Of a DNA stretch of 64,000 nucleotides, positions 9,198 through 17,294 are shown in pieces. Each line of letters starts with the position of its first letter. Within the stretch, counting starts at the first letter, position 1. Position numbers and translations under genes: made by a program. Source of the stretch: VRUE01 sp036276735 (GTDB lineage: Bacteria; Actinomycetota; Thermoleophilia; Solirubrobacterales; 70-9); contig DASUOH010000007.1 in NCBI GenBank assembly GCA_036276735.1, forward strand, positions 12,050-76,049. The letters run 5' to 3'. The notes below the pieces were generated by a model. That model searched no databases and was not told the DNA's origin. It saw nothing but the letters and a program-made list of their open reading frames with translations.

Positions 9198-10385
9198 ATG
9201 AGCGAGGTGGCGACCGCGACCGGCAGGGGGGTGCTCCCCTCACAGGCGCTGAGCGAGGCAATCGAGGCGGAATGGGTCAGCTCCGGCGATTACCGGATTC
9301 GGCCCGAGGCCGTGCAGCCGGCGAGCATCGACCTGCGACTCGGCGATCATGCCTGGGCCCTGCGCTGCAGCTTCCTGCCCGACGTCGACTCGACGGTCGA
9401 GGAGAAGATCGACGGGCTCGCCTTCCAGAAAATCGACCTGCGCGACGGCGCCGTGCTCGAGCGCGACCGGCCTTACCTCGTGCCCCTGCTCGAGGAGCTG
9501 ACCTTGCCCGAGGACGTGCGCGCCAAGGCCAACCCGAAGAGCTCGACCGGCCGGCTCGACGTCTTCACGCGGGTTCTCACTGACCGCCATCACCGCTTCG
9601 ACGAGATTCGGTCGGGCTACCGGGGGCGCCTCTACCTGGAGGTGGTGCCGCGCTCCTTCGCGATCCAGGTGAAGACCGGCCTCTCGCTCAACCAGCTGCG
9701 CCTGGCGCGCGGCGACGTGCGGCTCGGCGACGAGGAGATCCGCCAGCTGCAATCCGAGTTCCCGCTGCTTTACCTCGACTCCCACGCGCTCCGCGAGTCG
9801 GAGTTGGCGCTCGCCGAGGGGCTCTTCCTGAGCGTCGACCTATCCGGTCCCAGCGACCGCATCGTCGGCTACCGCGCGAAGAAGAACAGCCTGCCGATCG
9901 ACCTCTCCAAAATCCGCGCTTACCGCTGGACCGACTACTGGGATCCCGTCTTTCCCGAGGCCGGGGGCCGGATCGTCCTCGAGCCGGAGATCTTCTACCT
10001 GCTCCTCTCCGCCGAGGGCGTCTGCATCCCGCCCCAGGTGGCGGCCGAGATGATGGCCTACGACCCGACCGCCGGCGAGCTGCGCACCCACTACGCCGGA
10101 TTCTTCGACCCCGGTTTCGGCTACGACCCCGCTGGAGGCCGCCACGGCAGCCGCGCGGCGCTCGAGGTGCGCGCCCGCGACGTCTCGTTCATGGTCGAGC
10201 ACCGCCAACCGGTCTGCAAGCTGGCGCTGGAGTGGACGAGCGCGCCCGCCGAGCGCCTCTACGGCGCCGAGCTCGGCTCCAACTACCAGGGCCAGGTGAC
10301 GATGCTGAGCAAGCATTTCGAGGAGCAGGCGTCGGTCGGTGAGATCGCCACTCCTCCCGAAACGCGCGGCGGGAGCCGCGCTTGA
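9198..10385 (+). CDS. Two-domain dCTP deaminase / dUTPase-fold protein
   Basis: Probably a 2'-deoxycytidine 5'-triphosphate deaminase of the long type, acting in dUTP/dTTP supply. At 395 residues it is about twice the size of an ordinary Dcd and contains two copies of the fold. The N-terminal half has QPASIDLRLGDHAW and NPKSSTGRLDVFTRV, matching the SIDLRLG and K-S-S-T/R blocks of Dcd. The C-terminal half has a second AGFFDPGFGYDP block. Long duplicated forms are known from proteobacteria (family knowledge). Whether both halves are catalytic is unclear. It overlaps ytoQ by 4 bases. Confidence 0.75.
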   Translation: MSEVATATGRGVLPSQALSEAIEAEWVSSGDYRIRPEAVQPASIDLRLGDHAWALRCSFLPDVDSTVEEKIDGLAFQKIDLRDGAVLERDRPYLVPLLEELTLPEDVRAKANPKSSTGRLDVFTRVLTDRHHRFDEIRSGYRGRLYLEVVPRSFAIQVKTGLSLNQLRLARGDVRLGDEEIRQLQSEFPLLYLDSHALRESELALAEGLFLSVDLSGPSDRIVGYRAKKNSLPIDLSKIRAYRWTDYWDPVFPEAGGRIVLEPEIFYLLLSAEGVCIPPQVAAEMMAYDPTAGELRTHYAGFFDPGFGYDPAGGRHGSRAALEVRARDVSFMVEHRQPVCKLALEWTSAPAERLYGAELGSNYQGQVTMLSKHFEEQASVGEIATPPETRGGSRA

Positions 10386-10870
10386 GTGTTTCGGGAGGAG
10401 TGACCATCCCACCTCGTGCCTGGAGGGTTTATCTGGCGGGGGAGATTCACTCGGACTGGCGCGAGCGGATCGAGGCCGGCGCCCGCGAAGCGGGCCTGCC
10501 GGTCGAGTTCAGCGCGCCGGTCACCGACCACGCCGCCTCCGACGACGCCGGGGTTGGCACGCTGGGTGAGGAGCAGAGCCCGTTTTGGCGCGACCACATG
10601 GGCGCCGGCGTCAACGCCATACGTACCCAGACGTCGATCCGCGACGCCGACATCGTCGTCGTCCGCTTCGGCGAGAAGTACCGGCAGTGGAACGCCGCAT
10701 TTGACGCCGGCTTCGCCGCTGCCCTCGGCAAGCCGATCGTCACCCTCCACGACACCGACCTCGACCACGCGCTGAAGGAGGTCGACCGCGCCGCCCAGGC
10801 GACTGCCCGCACCGCCGAGCAGGTGGTCGACGTCCTGCGTTACGTGATCGAGGGCCAGCTGCCGGTGTAG
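10382..10870 (+). CDS. ytoQ: YtoQ-family protein
   Basis: A 162-residue protein of the YtoQ family, related in fold to nucleoside 2-deoxyribosyltransferases; true reaction unknown. Recognised from VYLAGEIHSDWRERIE near the N-terminus, FWRDHMGAGVNAIRT in the middle, and DADIVVVRFGEKYRQWNAAFDAG. The start overlaps the dCTP-deaminase-like gene by 4 bases, so the two form a small operon whose members are both nucleotide-fold proteins; a joint role in nucleotide clean-up is plausible but unproven. Confidence 0.8.
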   Translation: MSVSGGVTIPPRAWRVYLAGEIHSDWRERIEAGAREAGLPVEFSAPVTDHAASDDAGVGTLGEEQSPFWRDHMGAGVNAIRTQTSIRDADIVVVRFGEKYRQWNAAFDAGFAAALGKPIVTLHDTDLDHALKEVDRAAQATARTAEQVVDVLRYVIEGQLPV

Positions 10871-10873
10871 ATT
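10868..10873 (+). promoter_or_regulatory. -10 box TAGATT ahead of the SnoaL-like gene
   Basis: TAGATT contains the ytoQ stop codon and lies 6 bases before ATG 10880. Confidence 0.35.
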
Positions 10874-10879
10874 GCGCGC

Positions 10880-11371
10880 ATGTCGGGGGAGAGCAACAAA
10901 GCGACGATCGAGCGCTTCTACGGAGCCTTCAACGACTGCAACGGCGCAGCGATGACGGCGTGCTACGCGCCCGGAGCCCACTTCCGCGACCCCGCCTTCG
11001 GCGACCTTCATGGCGAGGACGTCGGCGCGATGTGGCGGATGCTGACCAGCCGCGCCACCGACCTCGTCGTCGAGCTGCACGAGCACGAGGCCGGCGAGAC
11101 CTCTGGGACCGCCCACTGGATTGCCCGCTACAGCTTCGGCGCCACGGGGCGCCCCGTGGTCAACGACATCCGCGCCACCTTCCGCTTCGCCGAGGACGGG
11201 CGGATAAAGGACCACGTCGACGAGTTCGACTTCCGCCGCTGGGCAAAGCAAGCGCTCGGCCCCAGCGGCCATCTCGTGGCCCTGGTGCCGCCCCTGCGCT
11301 CCAAGGCCCGCGCCAAAGCCCTCGACCAGCTCGAGCGCTTCAAGCGCGAGGAGACCGGCTCCAGCATTTAG
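10880..11371 (+). CDS. SnoaL-like / NTF2-fold protein
   Basis: A 163-residue small-cone protein of the SnoaL-like (NTF2) superfamily. The characteristic start is ATIERFYGAFNDCNGAAMTACYAPGAHFRDPAFG, followed by a beta-sheet core containing IRATFRFAEDGRIKDHVDEFDFRRW. Members bind or isomerise small molecules; the substrate cannot be read from sequence. It lies directly before the LexA box of the radical SAM gene, 40 bases from its start, on the same strand. Confidence 0.75.
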   Translation: MSGESNKATIERFYGAFNDCNGAAMTACYAPGAHFRDPAFGDLHGEDVGAMWRMLTSRATDLVVELHEHEAGETSGTAHWIARYSFGATGRPVVNDIRATFRFAEDGRIKDHVDEFDFRRWAKQALGPSGHLVALVPPLRSKARAKALDQLERFKREETGSSI

Positions 11372-11396
11372 CACTCCAGCCCGTCGTGGCGTTATG

Positions 11397-11410
11397 CGAA
11401 CATGTGTTCG
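11397..11410. promoter_or_regulatory. LexA-binding SOS box
   Basis: CGAACATGTGTTCG is a perfect palindrome and matches the Gram-positive/actinobacterial SOS consensus CGAACRNRYGTTYG at every position. It ends 1 base before the GTG start of the radical SAM gene, so a bound LexA would block the promoter. TTATGC at 11392-11397 could be the -10 box. Confidence 0.85.
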
Positions 11411-11411
11411 C

Positions 11412-12167
11412 GTGCGCTGGGACGAGCAACGAGTGGAGAACGACCTGCGTCTTCCGGGCGTCGGCGACGGCACCGTGGTGCGCACCTTCGATGCGCCCGA
11501 GGCGATGGGCATCCGCTTCCACGAGGTGCGCGCCAAGTCGGCCCTGAACCGCGTGCCCGGCGGTCGCTACGGCTTCAACTGGACGATCAACTCATATCGA
11601 GGTTGCACTCATGCTTGCGCCTATTGCCTGGCTGGCGATACCACGATCCTCATGGGCGACGGGCGGGTCAAGCCGCTTGCGAAGCTGGTCGTCGGAGAGG
11701 AGATCTATGGAACCGAACGCCGCGGCGCCTACCGGCGCTATGTCAAGACGCGGATCCTCGCTCACTGGATGACGCGCAAAGAGGCGTACCGGATCACCCT
11801 GGAAGACGGAACGGAGTTGATTGCCAGCGGCGACCATCGGTTCCTCGCCGACCGCGGTTGGAAGTACGTGATCGGCGCCGAACAGGGCCGTCGGCGACGT
11901 CCGCACCTGACACGCAACAGCAAGCTGATCGGCGTCGGCGATCTTGGCGATACGACCTCGGGCTCCGCGGAGTACCGGCGGGGATACCTCTGCGGCCTGA
12001 TCCGGGGGGACGGGCATGTCGGGAGCTATGCCTGCGAAGTTCACCGCTTTCGCTTGGCGCTGACGGACGACGAGGCCCTCCATCGCGCTGCCGCTTACCT
12101 CATCGATGCCGGCATTCGTACCGATGAGTTCCAGTTCTTGGAGGGCGATGAGTTGAGACGGCAATGA
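11412..12167 (+). CDS. Rv2578c-type radical SAM protein, N-terminal part plus N-half of intein
   Basis: N-terminal piece of a radical SAM enzyme of the Rv2578c/spore-photoproduct-lyase-like family. The family start is VRWDEQ, so GTG 11412 is preferred over ATG 11394, which lies inside the SOS box. RFHEVRAKSALNRVP and FNWTINSYRGC lead into the Fe-S motif CTHACAY, where an intein begins at Cys (CLAGDT, codon at 11625). The frame then runs through intein splicing block B (DGTELIASGDHRFL) and the first LAGLIDADG motif (LCGLIRGDGH) and stops at TGA 12165-12167. The stop overlaps the ATG of the downstream half. It is either a frameshifted gene or the N-part of a split, trans-splicing pair. Confidence 0.85.
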   Translation: MRWDEQRVENDLRLPGVGDGTVVRTFDAPEAMGIRFHEVRAKSALNRVPGGRYGFNWTINSYRGCTHACAYCLAGDTTILMGDGRVKPLAKLVVGEEIYGTERRGAYRRYVKTRILAHWMTRKEAYRITLEDGTELIASGDHRFLADRGWKYVIGAEQGRRRRPHLTRNSKLIGVGDLGDTTSGSAEYRRGYLCGLIRGDGHVGSYACEVHRFRLALTDDEALHRAAAYLIDAGIRTDEFQFLEGDELRRQ

Positions 12168-12628
12168 AAGCAATCCGCACCTCGGCACGCGACAGCGTCG
12201 AGCGCATTCGAAAGCTCATTCGGTGGCCCGATTCGTCCAGCGAGGAGTGGACGCGCGGCTTTCTCGCGGGGATCTTCGATGCGGAGGGAGGAAGAAACGA
12301 GGCGCTGCGAATCTCGAACAAGGACTCCGAGATCCTCGACCGGATTGCCGATTCGCTTCGCCGGCTCGGGTTCGCGCATACGGTCGAGCCGCCCGGCAAG
12401 ACCGGCGTTCGAAACGTGCGCTTGCTCGGTGGCCTTCCCCAGCAACTTCGCTTCCTTCAGCGCGTGGACCCGGCGATCACGCGCAAGCGATCGCTCGCCG
12501 GGATCGCCCTCAAGTCGCAAGCCCGACTTGGCGTCGTCTCGATCGAGCCGCTTGGCCGGCGGATTCGCATGTTTGACATCACCACCGGGACCGGCGACTT
12601 CATCGCCAACGGGGTTGTCAGTCACAAC
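11625..12628 (+). other. Intein with LAGLIDADG homing endonuclease, out of frame
   Basis: The intein runs from Cys1 (CLAGDT) to the terminal HN (GVVSHN), followed by Cys+1 of the host. It sits between Tyr and the third cysteine of the radical SAM CxxxCxxC cluster motif. Both endonuclease motifs are present (LCGLIRGDGH and FLAGIFDAEGG, with their acidic residues). The span is 1004 bases, not a multiple of three: the frame changes around 12151-12165. Splicing blocks at both ends look intact. Confidence 0.85.
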
Positions 12629-13519
12629 TGCTTCGCTCGGCGCACGCACGTCTACCTGGACATGAACGCGGGGCGTGATTTCGAGCGCGAGATCGTCGTC
12701 AAGGTCAACGTGCCGGAGCTGGTGCGGGCGGAGTTGGCGCGGCCGAGCTGGAAGCGGGAACTGGTCGCGATCGGGACCAACACCGACCCCTACCAGTGGG
12801 TCGAGAGCCGCTACCGGATGATGCCGGAGATTCTCGCCGCGCTGGAGGAGGCCGAGACGCCGGTCTCGGTGCTGACCAAGTCGCCGCTGCTGCTGCGCGA
12901 CATGGACATCTACGAGCGCATGGCGAAGAAGCTGCCGATCTCGGTCAACCTCTCCGTGCCCACCCTCGACGAGAAGGTCTGGCGCGAGACCGAGCCGCAC
13001 ACCCCGAGCCCCGCGGCGCGCCTCGACGCGGTCGCCGAGCTGCGCCGCCGCGGCGTCGACTCCGGCGTCCTGATTGCGCCTCTGATGCCGGGCATTAACG
13101 ACGACCCCGAGCAGGTCCAGCCGATCGTCGACCGCGCCCGCGAGGCCGGCGCCACCTTCCTCGGCGGCGTCGCCCTCCACCTCCGCGACGAGGTCCGCCA
13201 GGTCTTCTTCGGTTGGCTGGAGTCGAAACGCCCCGACCTGATCCCCCGCTACGAAAATCTCTACAAGGACGGCCGCGCTTATCTCCCCTCGAAGCAACGC
13301 AGCGAAGTCACGAAGGTCGTTCGCGGCTGGGGTCGCTCTGGCGCTTCGAGGAGAAGAGCGGCCGGGAGCAGGTCGTCTGCCAAATCGAAATCTCCAGCGG
13401 GTGGCGTCGCAGGGGGGACCACCCCTGAGGACGCTTTAGCGACCGGAAGGGGTGGTGGGTCCCCTGCGGCGACAGGACCCGCTGGCCAGGGCGCTGCTGG
13501 CCAGGAAGCCTTGTTCTGA
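12164..13519 (+). CDS. C-half of intein plus C-terminal part of Rv2578c-type radical SAM protein
   Basis: Starts at ATG 12164, overlapping the TGA of the upstream half by 4 bases. The first 155 residues are the intein C-half: KAIRTSARDSVERI, second LAGLIDADG motif FLAGIFDAEGG, and splice junction GVVSHN. The host protein then resumes with CFARRTHVYLDM, where this first Cys completes the Fe-S motif after splicing, and continues with KVNVPELVRAELARP, IGTNTDPYQWVE and LTKSPLLLRDMDI. A low-complexity Ala/Gly/Ser-rich tail of about 60 residues closes the protein. Relatives repair or modify DNA and are damage-induced. Alone this half lacks a complete cluster motif, so activity needs cis or trans splicing. 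Confidence 0.85.
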   Translation: MKAIRTSARDSVERIRKLIRWPDSSSEEWTRGFLAGIFDAEGGRNEALRISNKDSEILDRIADSLRRLGFAHTVEPPGKTGVRNVRLLGGLPQQLRFLQRVDPAITRKRSLAGIALKSQARLGVVSIEPLGRRIRMFDITTGTGDFIANGVVSHNCFARRTHVYLDMNAGRDFEREIVVKVNVPELVRAELARPSWKRELVAIGTNTDPYQWVESRYRMMPEILAALEEAETPVSVLTKSPLLLRDMDIYERMAKKLPISVNLSVPTLDEKVWRETEPHTPSPAARLDAVAELRRRGVDSGVLIAPLMPGINDDPEQVQPIVDRAREAGATFLGGVALHLRDEVRQVFFGWLESKRPDLIPRYENLYKDGRAYLPSKQRSEVTKVVRGWGRSGASRRRAAGSRSSAKSKSPAGGVAGGTTPEDALATGRGGGSPAATGPAGQGAAGQEALF

Positions 13520-13526
13520 GCCGTCC

Positions 13527-14474
13527 TCAGCCTTCGTCCAGATCCTCGAACCGGCACTCCTCCGGCGCCTTGTCGTCCCTAAACCGATGAAACCTCGTCC
13601 CATGCCGAATCCGCCCGCCCGCCGCATGGTCGTACCCGACCTCGATCACCAACTCCGGGCGCAGCGAAACCCACTCCAGGTCGCGATCCGCCGCCCACCT
13701 GCTCGGCTCGGCACTTCCCCGCTCTCCGGTCTCCAGCGGCGCCAGCAGCCGCCGCAGGTCGCGTTTCATCTGCGCGTTGAAGCCTGAGATGTGTCCGACC
13801 GGCCTCAGCTTGCCCTCGTCGTATAGCCCGAGGATCAGCGAACCGACCGTTCCCTCCTCTTTGCCCGGCCGCCAGCCCAGCACCACGCACTCGATCGTCC
13901 GCTCCCGCTTCACCTTCGCCATGCCGCGGCGTTTCCCCGGCTGATACGGCGCGTCGAGCTGCTTTGCCATCGCTCCCTCGGTGGTGCGCAGCCAGTGCTC
14001 GGCGCGCTCCGGGTCCGCGCTGAGCTCGGTCAGTGTCAGTCCCAGCTCGCTCCCGAGTCGCTCGAGCCGCTCCCGCCGCTCGCCGAACGGCGTCTCGAGC
14101 AGCGCCTCGTCCCCCTCGGCGAGCAGGTCGAACGCGCGGTACTCGGCCGGGATCTGACTGGCCAGGAGCTGGATGCGCGACTCGGCCGGGTGGAGGCGAC
14201 TCTGCAGCGCCTCGAACTCGACGTTCCCCTCGGCGTCGCGGATCACAAGCTCGCCGTCGATGACGTAGCGGCCGGGCGTGAAGCTCAGCTCCGGGAAGTA
14301 GCGGCTGAGCGGTTTGCCGCCCCGTGACTGGACGTAGGAGTCCTCGCCGTCGACGAAGACGATCGCCCTGAAGCCGTCCAGCTTCTGCTCGTAGGCCCAT
14401 TCCTCGCCGAGCGGCAGCGCTTTGCGGGTCAGCGCGAGCTGCGGCTTGATCGGCGGAGAGAGTGGAAGGCTCAC
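13527..14474 (-). CDS. ATP-dependent DNA ligase (LigC-like)
   Basis: Seals nicks by the lysine-AMP mechanism. The nucleotidyltransferase motif I is EQKLDGFRA with the adenylated lysine near residue 30. Motif IIIa/IV-like segments are YRAFDLL and GAMAKQLD, and motif V is MAKVKRERTIECVVLGW. An OB-fold domain follows. At 315 residues without nuclease or polymerase domains it resembles stand-alone LigC proteins of actinobacteria, used in repair rather than replication (family knowledge). The GTG start overlaps the end of the peptide transporter ATPase gene (GTGA), making it the last gene of that operon; its tail converges on the SOS-controlled radical SAM gene. Confidence 0.88.
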   Translation of the reverse strand: MSLPLSPPIKPQLALTRKALPLGEEWAYEQKLDGFRAIVFVDGEDSYVQSRGGKPLSRYFPELSFTPGRYVIDGELVIRDAEGNVEFEALQSRLHPAESRIQLLASQIPAEYRAFDLLAEGDEALLETPFGERRERLERLGSELGLTLTELSADPERAEHWLRTTEGAMAKQLDAPYQPGKRRGMAKVKRERTIECVVLGWRPGKEEGTVGSLILGLYDEGKLRPVGHISGFNAQMKRDLRRLLAPLETGERGSAEPSRWAADRDLEWVSLRPELVIEVGYDHAAGGRIRHGTRFHRFRDDKAPEECRFEDLDEG

Positions 14475-15307
14475 GCCGACAGTTTTGCGCGGCGCGCCCG
14501 CGCCTCGCGGGGGTCCGGCACCGGCACGGCGGCGAGCAGCTCTCGCGTGTAGGGGTCGCGAGGCTGCTCGCAGACCCGGTCGGCCGGTCCCTCCTCGACG
14601 AGCCGACCATCGTGCATGACCGCGATCCGATCGGAGACGTGCCGCACGACGCCGATGTCGTGGGCGACGAAGAGGTATGCGAGGCCCATCTCCTGCTGCA
14701 GATCCTGAAGCAGGTTGACGATCTGGGCGCGGATCGAGACATCGAGCTTGGAGACCGGCTCGTCGGCGAGGATCAGCTTTGGCCGGGTCGCCAGCGCTCG
14801 TGCGATTCCGACTCGTTGACGCTGGCCACCGGAGAATTCGTGCGGGTAGCGGCCGTAGTGCTCCGGCGCCAACCCCACCCGCTCCAGCAGCGCTTCGACC
14901 TCGCGGCGCAGCTCAACGCCCGAGGCGCGCCCGTGCAGCTTCAAGGGAGCGGCGACGATCTCGCCGATCCGCTTGCGCGGGTTGAGTGAGGCGTCGGGGT
15001 CCTGGAAGACCATCTGCATCTGGCGCCGCAGCGGCCGCAGCTGCCGCGGTCGAAGTCCGATCAGCTCCCGCCCTTCGAACCGCACCGAGCCGCCGTCGGG
15101 TCGCACCAATTGCAGGATCGCCCGGCAGAGCGTCGACTTGCCCGAGCCAGACTCGCCGACCAGGCCCAGCGTCTCCCCGGCGGCCACCTGCAGGTCGACC
15201 CCGTCGACCGCGCGCACCGGCTCGCCACGGCCCCGCGACACAAGGCCGCCGCCCTGATCGAAGTGCTTGACCAGGCCGCGGACCTCGAGCAAGGGCTCGC
15301 CGTTCAT
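14471..15307 (-). CDS. Peptide ABC importer ATPase (OppF/DppF type)
   Basis: Second ATPase of an oligopeptide/dipeptide importer; hydrolyses ATP on the cytoplasmic face. Walker A is GESGSGKST, the signature is FSGGQRQRVGIARAL and Walker B is KLILADEPVSKLDVS. 278 residues. The C-terminal RDPYTRELLAAVPVPDP segment is typical of the OppD/F subfamily. It overlaps the upstream ATPase gene and the downstream ligase gene by 4 bases each. Confidence 0.9.
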   Translation of the reverse strand: MNGEPLLEVRGLVKHFDQGGGLVSRGRGEPVRAVDGVDLQVAAGETLGLVGESGSGKSTLCRAILQLVRPDGGSVRFEGRELIGLRPRQLRPLRRQMQMVFQDPDASLNPRKRIGEIVAAPLKLHGRASGVELRREVEALLERVGLAPEHYGRYPHEFSGGQRQRVGIARALATRPKLILADEPVSKLDVSIRAQIVNLLQDLQQEMGLAYLFVAHDIGVVRHVSDRIAVMHDGRLVEEGPADRVCEQPRDPYTRELLAAVPVPDPREARARRAKLSA

Positions 15308-16323
15308 GCGTCTCCTTCCCCGACCGGTCGCCGCTCCCGCTTCTCAGTCGGGTCCAGCCAGCAGCGGTCGAGGTGGCCGGTCGAGTCCTGCACCCGTGCC
15401 TTCAACTCCGGCACCTCCGGACAGCGCGCGAACTCGTGCGGGCAGCGGGGGCGAAAGTGGCAGCCCTGCGGCGGCGAGATCAGCGAGGGCGGCGTGCCCG
15501 GAATTTGTGGAAGGCGCTCGGGCCGCGGCCGGTCGATCCGCGTCAGCGAGCCGAGCAGACCCCAGGTGTAGGGGTGCTGAGGGTCGTAGAAGACCTCGTC
15601 GAGGCTGCCCTGCTCGACCACCCGTCCCGCGTACATCACCGCGACCCGGTCGGCGATCTCGGCGACGAGACCGATGTCGTGGGTGATCAGCACGATCGCC
15701 AGGCCGCGCTCGCGGTTCAGCTCACGCAGCAGTGTCACGATCTGAGCCTGAACGGTGACGTCGAGCGCGGTCGTCGGCTCGTCGGCGATCAACAGCGAGG
15801 GCTCGAGCGAGAGCGCCATCGCGATCATCGCCCGTTGCTGCATCCCACCCGAGAACTGATGCGGATAGGCATCGACGCGGCTCGTCGCGTCACCGATCCC
15901 GACCGCGTCGAGCAGCTCGATCGCGCGCCGCCGCGCCTCCGCGCGAGATACGTCGCGGTGCGCGCGGATCTGCTCGACGATCTGGTCGCCGATCCGGTAG
16001 ACGGGGTCGAGCGCTCCGGAGGGGTCCTGGAAGACCATCGCGATCCGCTCGCCGCGGATCCGTCGCAGCTCTCGTTCGCCGGCGCTCACCAGGTCTATGC
16101 CCTCGAAGCGGGCAGAGCCGGAGATTTTCGCGTTCGGCCCGCGCGAGAGGCCCATCAGCGTCAGCGCGGTCACCGACTTGCCGCTGCCCGACTCGCCGAC
16201 CACCGCGAGCACCTCGCCGGGCGCCACGTCGAGGTCGACGTGGTCGACGGCCTGGAGAGCTCCGTCTTCGGTGGTGAAGGAGACGGAGAGGTCGCGCACC
16301 TCGAGCAGTGGCCGCTCGCTCAT
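15304..16323 (-). CDS. Peptide ABC importer ATPase (OppD/DppD type)
   Basis: First ATPase of the importer, 339 residues from the ATG at 16323. Walker A is GESGSGKSVT, the signature FSGGMQQRAMIAMAL, Walker B SLLIADEPTTALDVT. The C-terminal cluster-like motif GCHFRPRCPHEFARC is typical of OppD (four cysteines in relatives). The frame extends upstream without a stop through the permease gene, but conservation begins at MSERPLLEVRDLSVSF and this ATG overlaps the permease stop by 4 bases, which decides the start. Confidence 0.9.
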   Translation of the reverse strand: MSERPLLEVRDLSVSFTTEDGALQAVDHVDLDVAPGEVLAVVGESGSGKSVTALTLMGLSRGPNAKISGSARFEGIDLVSAGERELRRIRGERIAMVFQDPSGALDPVYRIGDQIVEQIRAHRDVSRAEARRRAIELLDAVGIGDATSRVDAYPHQFSGGMQQRAMIAMALSLEPSLLIADEPTTALDVTVQAQIVTLLRELNRERGLAIVLITHDIGLVAEIADRVAVMYAGRVVEQGSLDEVFYDPQHPYTWGLLGSLTRIDRPRPERLPQIPGTPPSLISPPQGCHFRPRCPHEFARCPEVPELKARVQDSTGHLDRCWLDPTEKRERRPVGEGDA

Positions 16324-17294
16324 CGCGACACCTTCCCCTCGAGCCGGACCCGCGGATCGAGCGCCGCGTAGGCGATGTCCACGAGGGCGTTGAAGACGAC
16401 GATGAAGAAGGCCCCGTACATGACCACGCCCATCACCGCCGGCACGTCGGACTGCCCGATCGCGTCGGCGGCGTACTGGCCGACCCCCTGAAGGCTGAAG
16501 ACGGTCTCCGTAAGGATTGCAGCGCCCCCCAGCACCGCCCCGAAGTCGAGTCCCCAGAGCGCCACGATCGGGACCAGCGAGTTGCGCAGGACGTGCTTGA
16601 GCATCACCCGGCGCTCCGAGAGACCCTTGGCCCGCGCCGCCCGCACGTAGTCCTCGCCCATCGTTTCGATGATGTCGGCGCGCAGCACCCGCGAGTAGAA
16701 CCCGATGAACAGCACGGCAAGCGTGAACCAGGGCAGGACGAGGTGCCAGAGCCATTCGCTCGGGCTCTCGAGGAACTCGACGTAGCCGCCGGTTGGGAAG
16801 AGGCCGGCCTCCGTGCCGAGGTAGTGGCTGAGCATCGCCCCGAGCCAGAAGACCGGCATCGAGATCCCGACCAGGGCCAGCCCGTTCAGCAGGCGGTCGG
16901 AGATCGCCCCTTGGCGGATTGCGCCGTAGAGGCCGAGGGCGATCGCGAAGGCCATCCAGACGATCGCGGCGCCGATCGCCAGCGCGAAGGTGCGCGGCGC
17001 CCCGTTGAGGATTTCCTCGCTGACGTTGAGCTGGGTGTAGTAGGAGATCAGGTCGCCGGTGAAGAGCTTCTCCATCGTCTTCGCGTACTGGACGTAGACC
17101 GGCTCGTCGAAGCCCCACTCCTCGCGGATCGCCTCGACCTGGGTCTCGGTCGGGATTTTCCCCGCCATCCGCACCGCCGGGTCGCCGCCCGGGATCACGT
17201 TGAAGATCGCAAAGACGACCGCCGAGACGGCGAGCAGGACGAGCGCCATCGAGACGAGGCGGCGGACGACGAAGCCAGCCATTTCGGAGCCCAT
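16320..17294 (-). CDS. Peptide ABC importer permease (DppB type)
   Basis: Membrane subunit of the importer, 324 residues with six expected transmembrane helices. It begins MGSEMAGFVVRRLVSMALVLL, typical of DppB, and carries the permease coupling motif EDYVRAARAKGLSERRVMLKHVLRNSLVP near residue 200. ATG 17294 overlaps the TGA of the DppC-type gene. A second possible ATG is at 17282. The longer open frame to 18026 is not used because it would run antiparallel to known family ends. Confidence 0.9.
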   Translation of the reverse strand: MGSEMAGFVVRRLVSMALVLLAVSAVVFAIFNVIPGGDPAVRMAGKIPTETQVEAIREEWGFDEPVYVQYAKTMEKLFTGDLISYYTQLNVSEEILNGAPRTFALAIGAAIVWMAFAIALGLYGAIRQGAISDRLLNGLALVGISMPVFWLGAMLSHYLGTEAGLFPTGGYVEFLESPSEWLWHLVLPWFTLAVLFIGFYSRVLRADIIETMGEDYVRAARAKGLSERRVMLKHVLRNSLVPIVALWGLDFGAVLGGAAILTETVFSLQGVGQYAADAIGQSDVPAVMGVVMYGAFFIVVFNALVDIAYAALDPRVRLEGKVSR

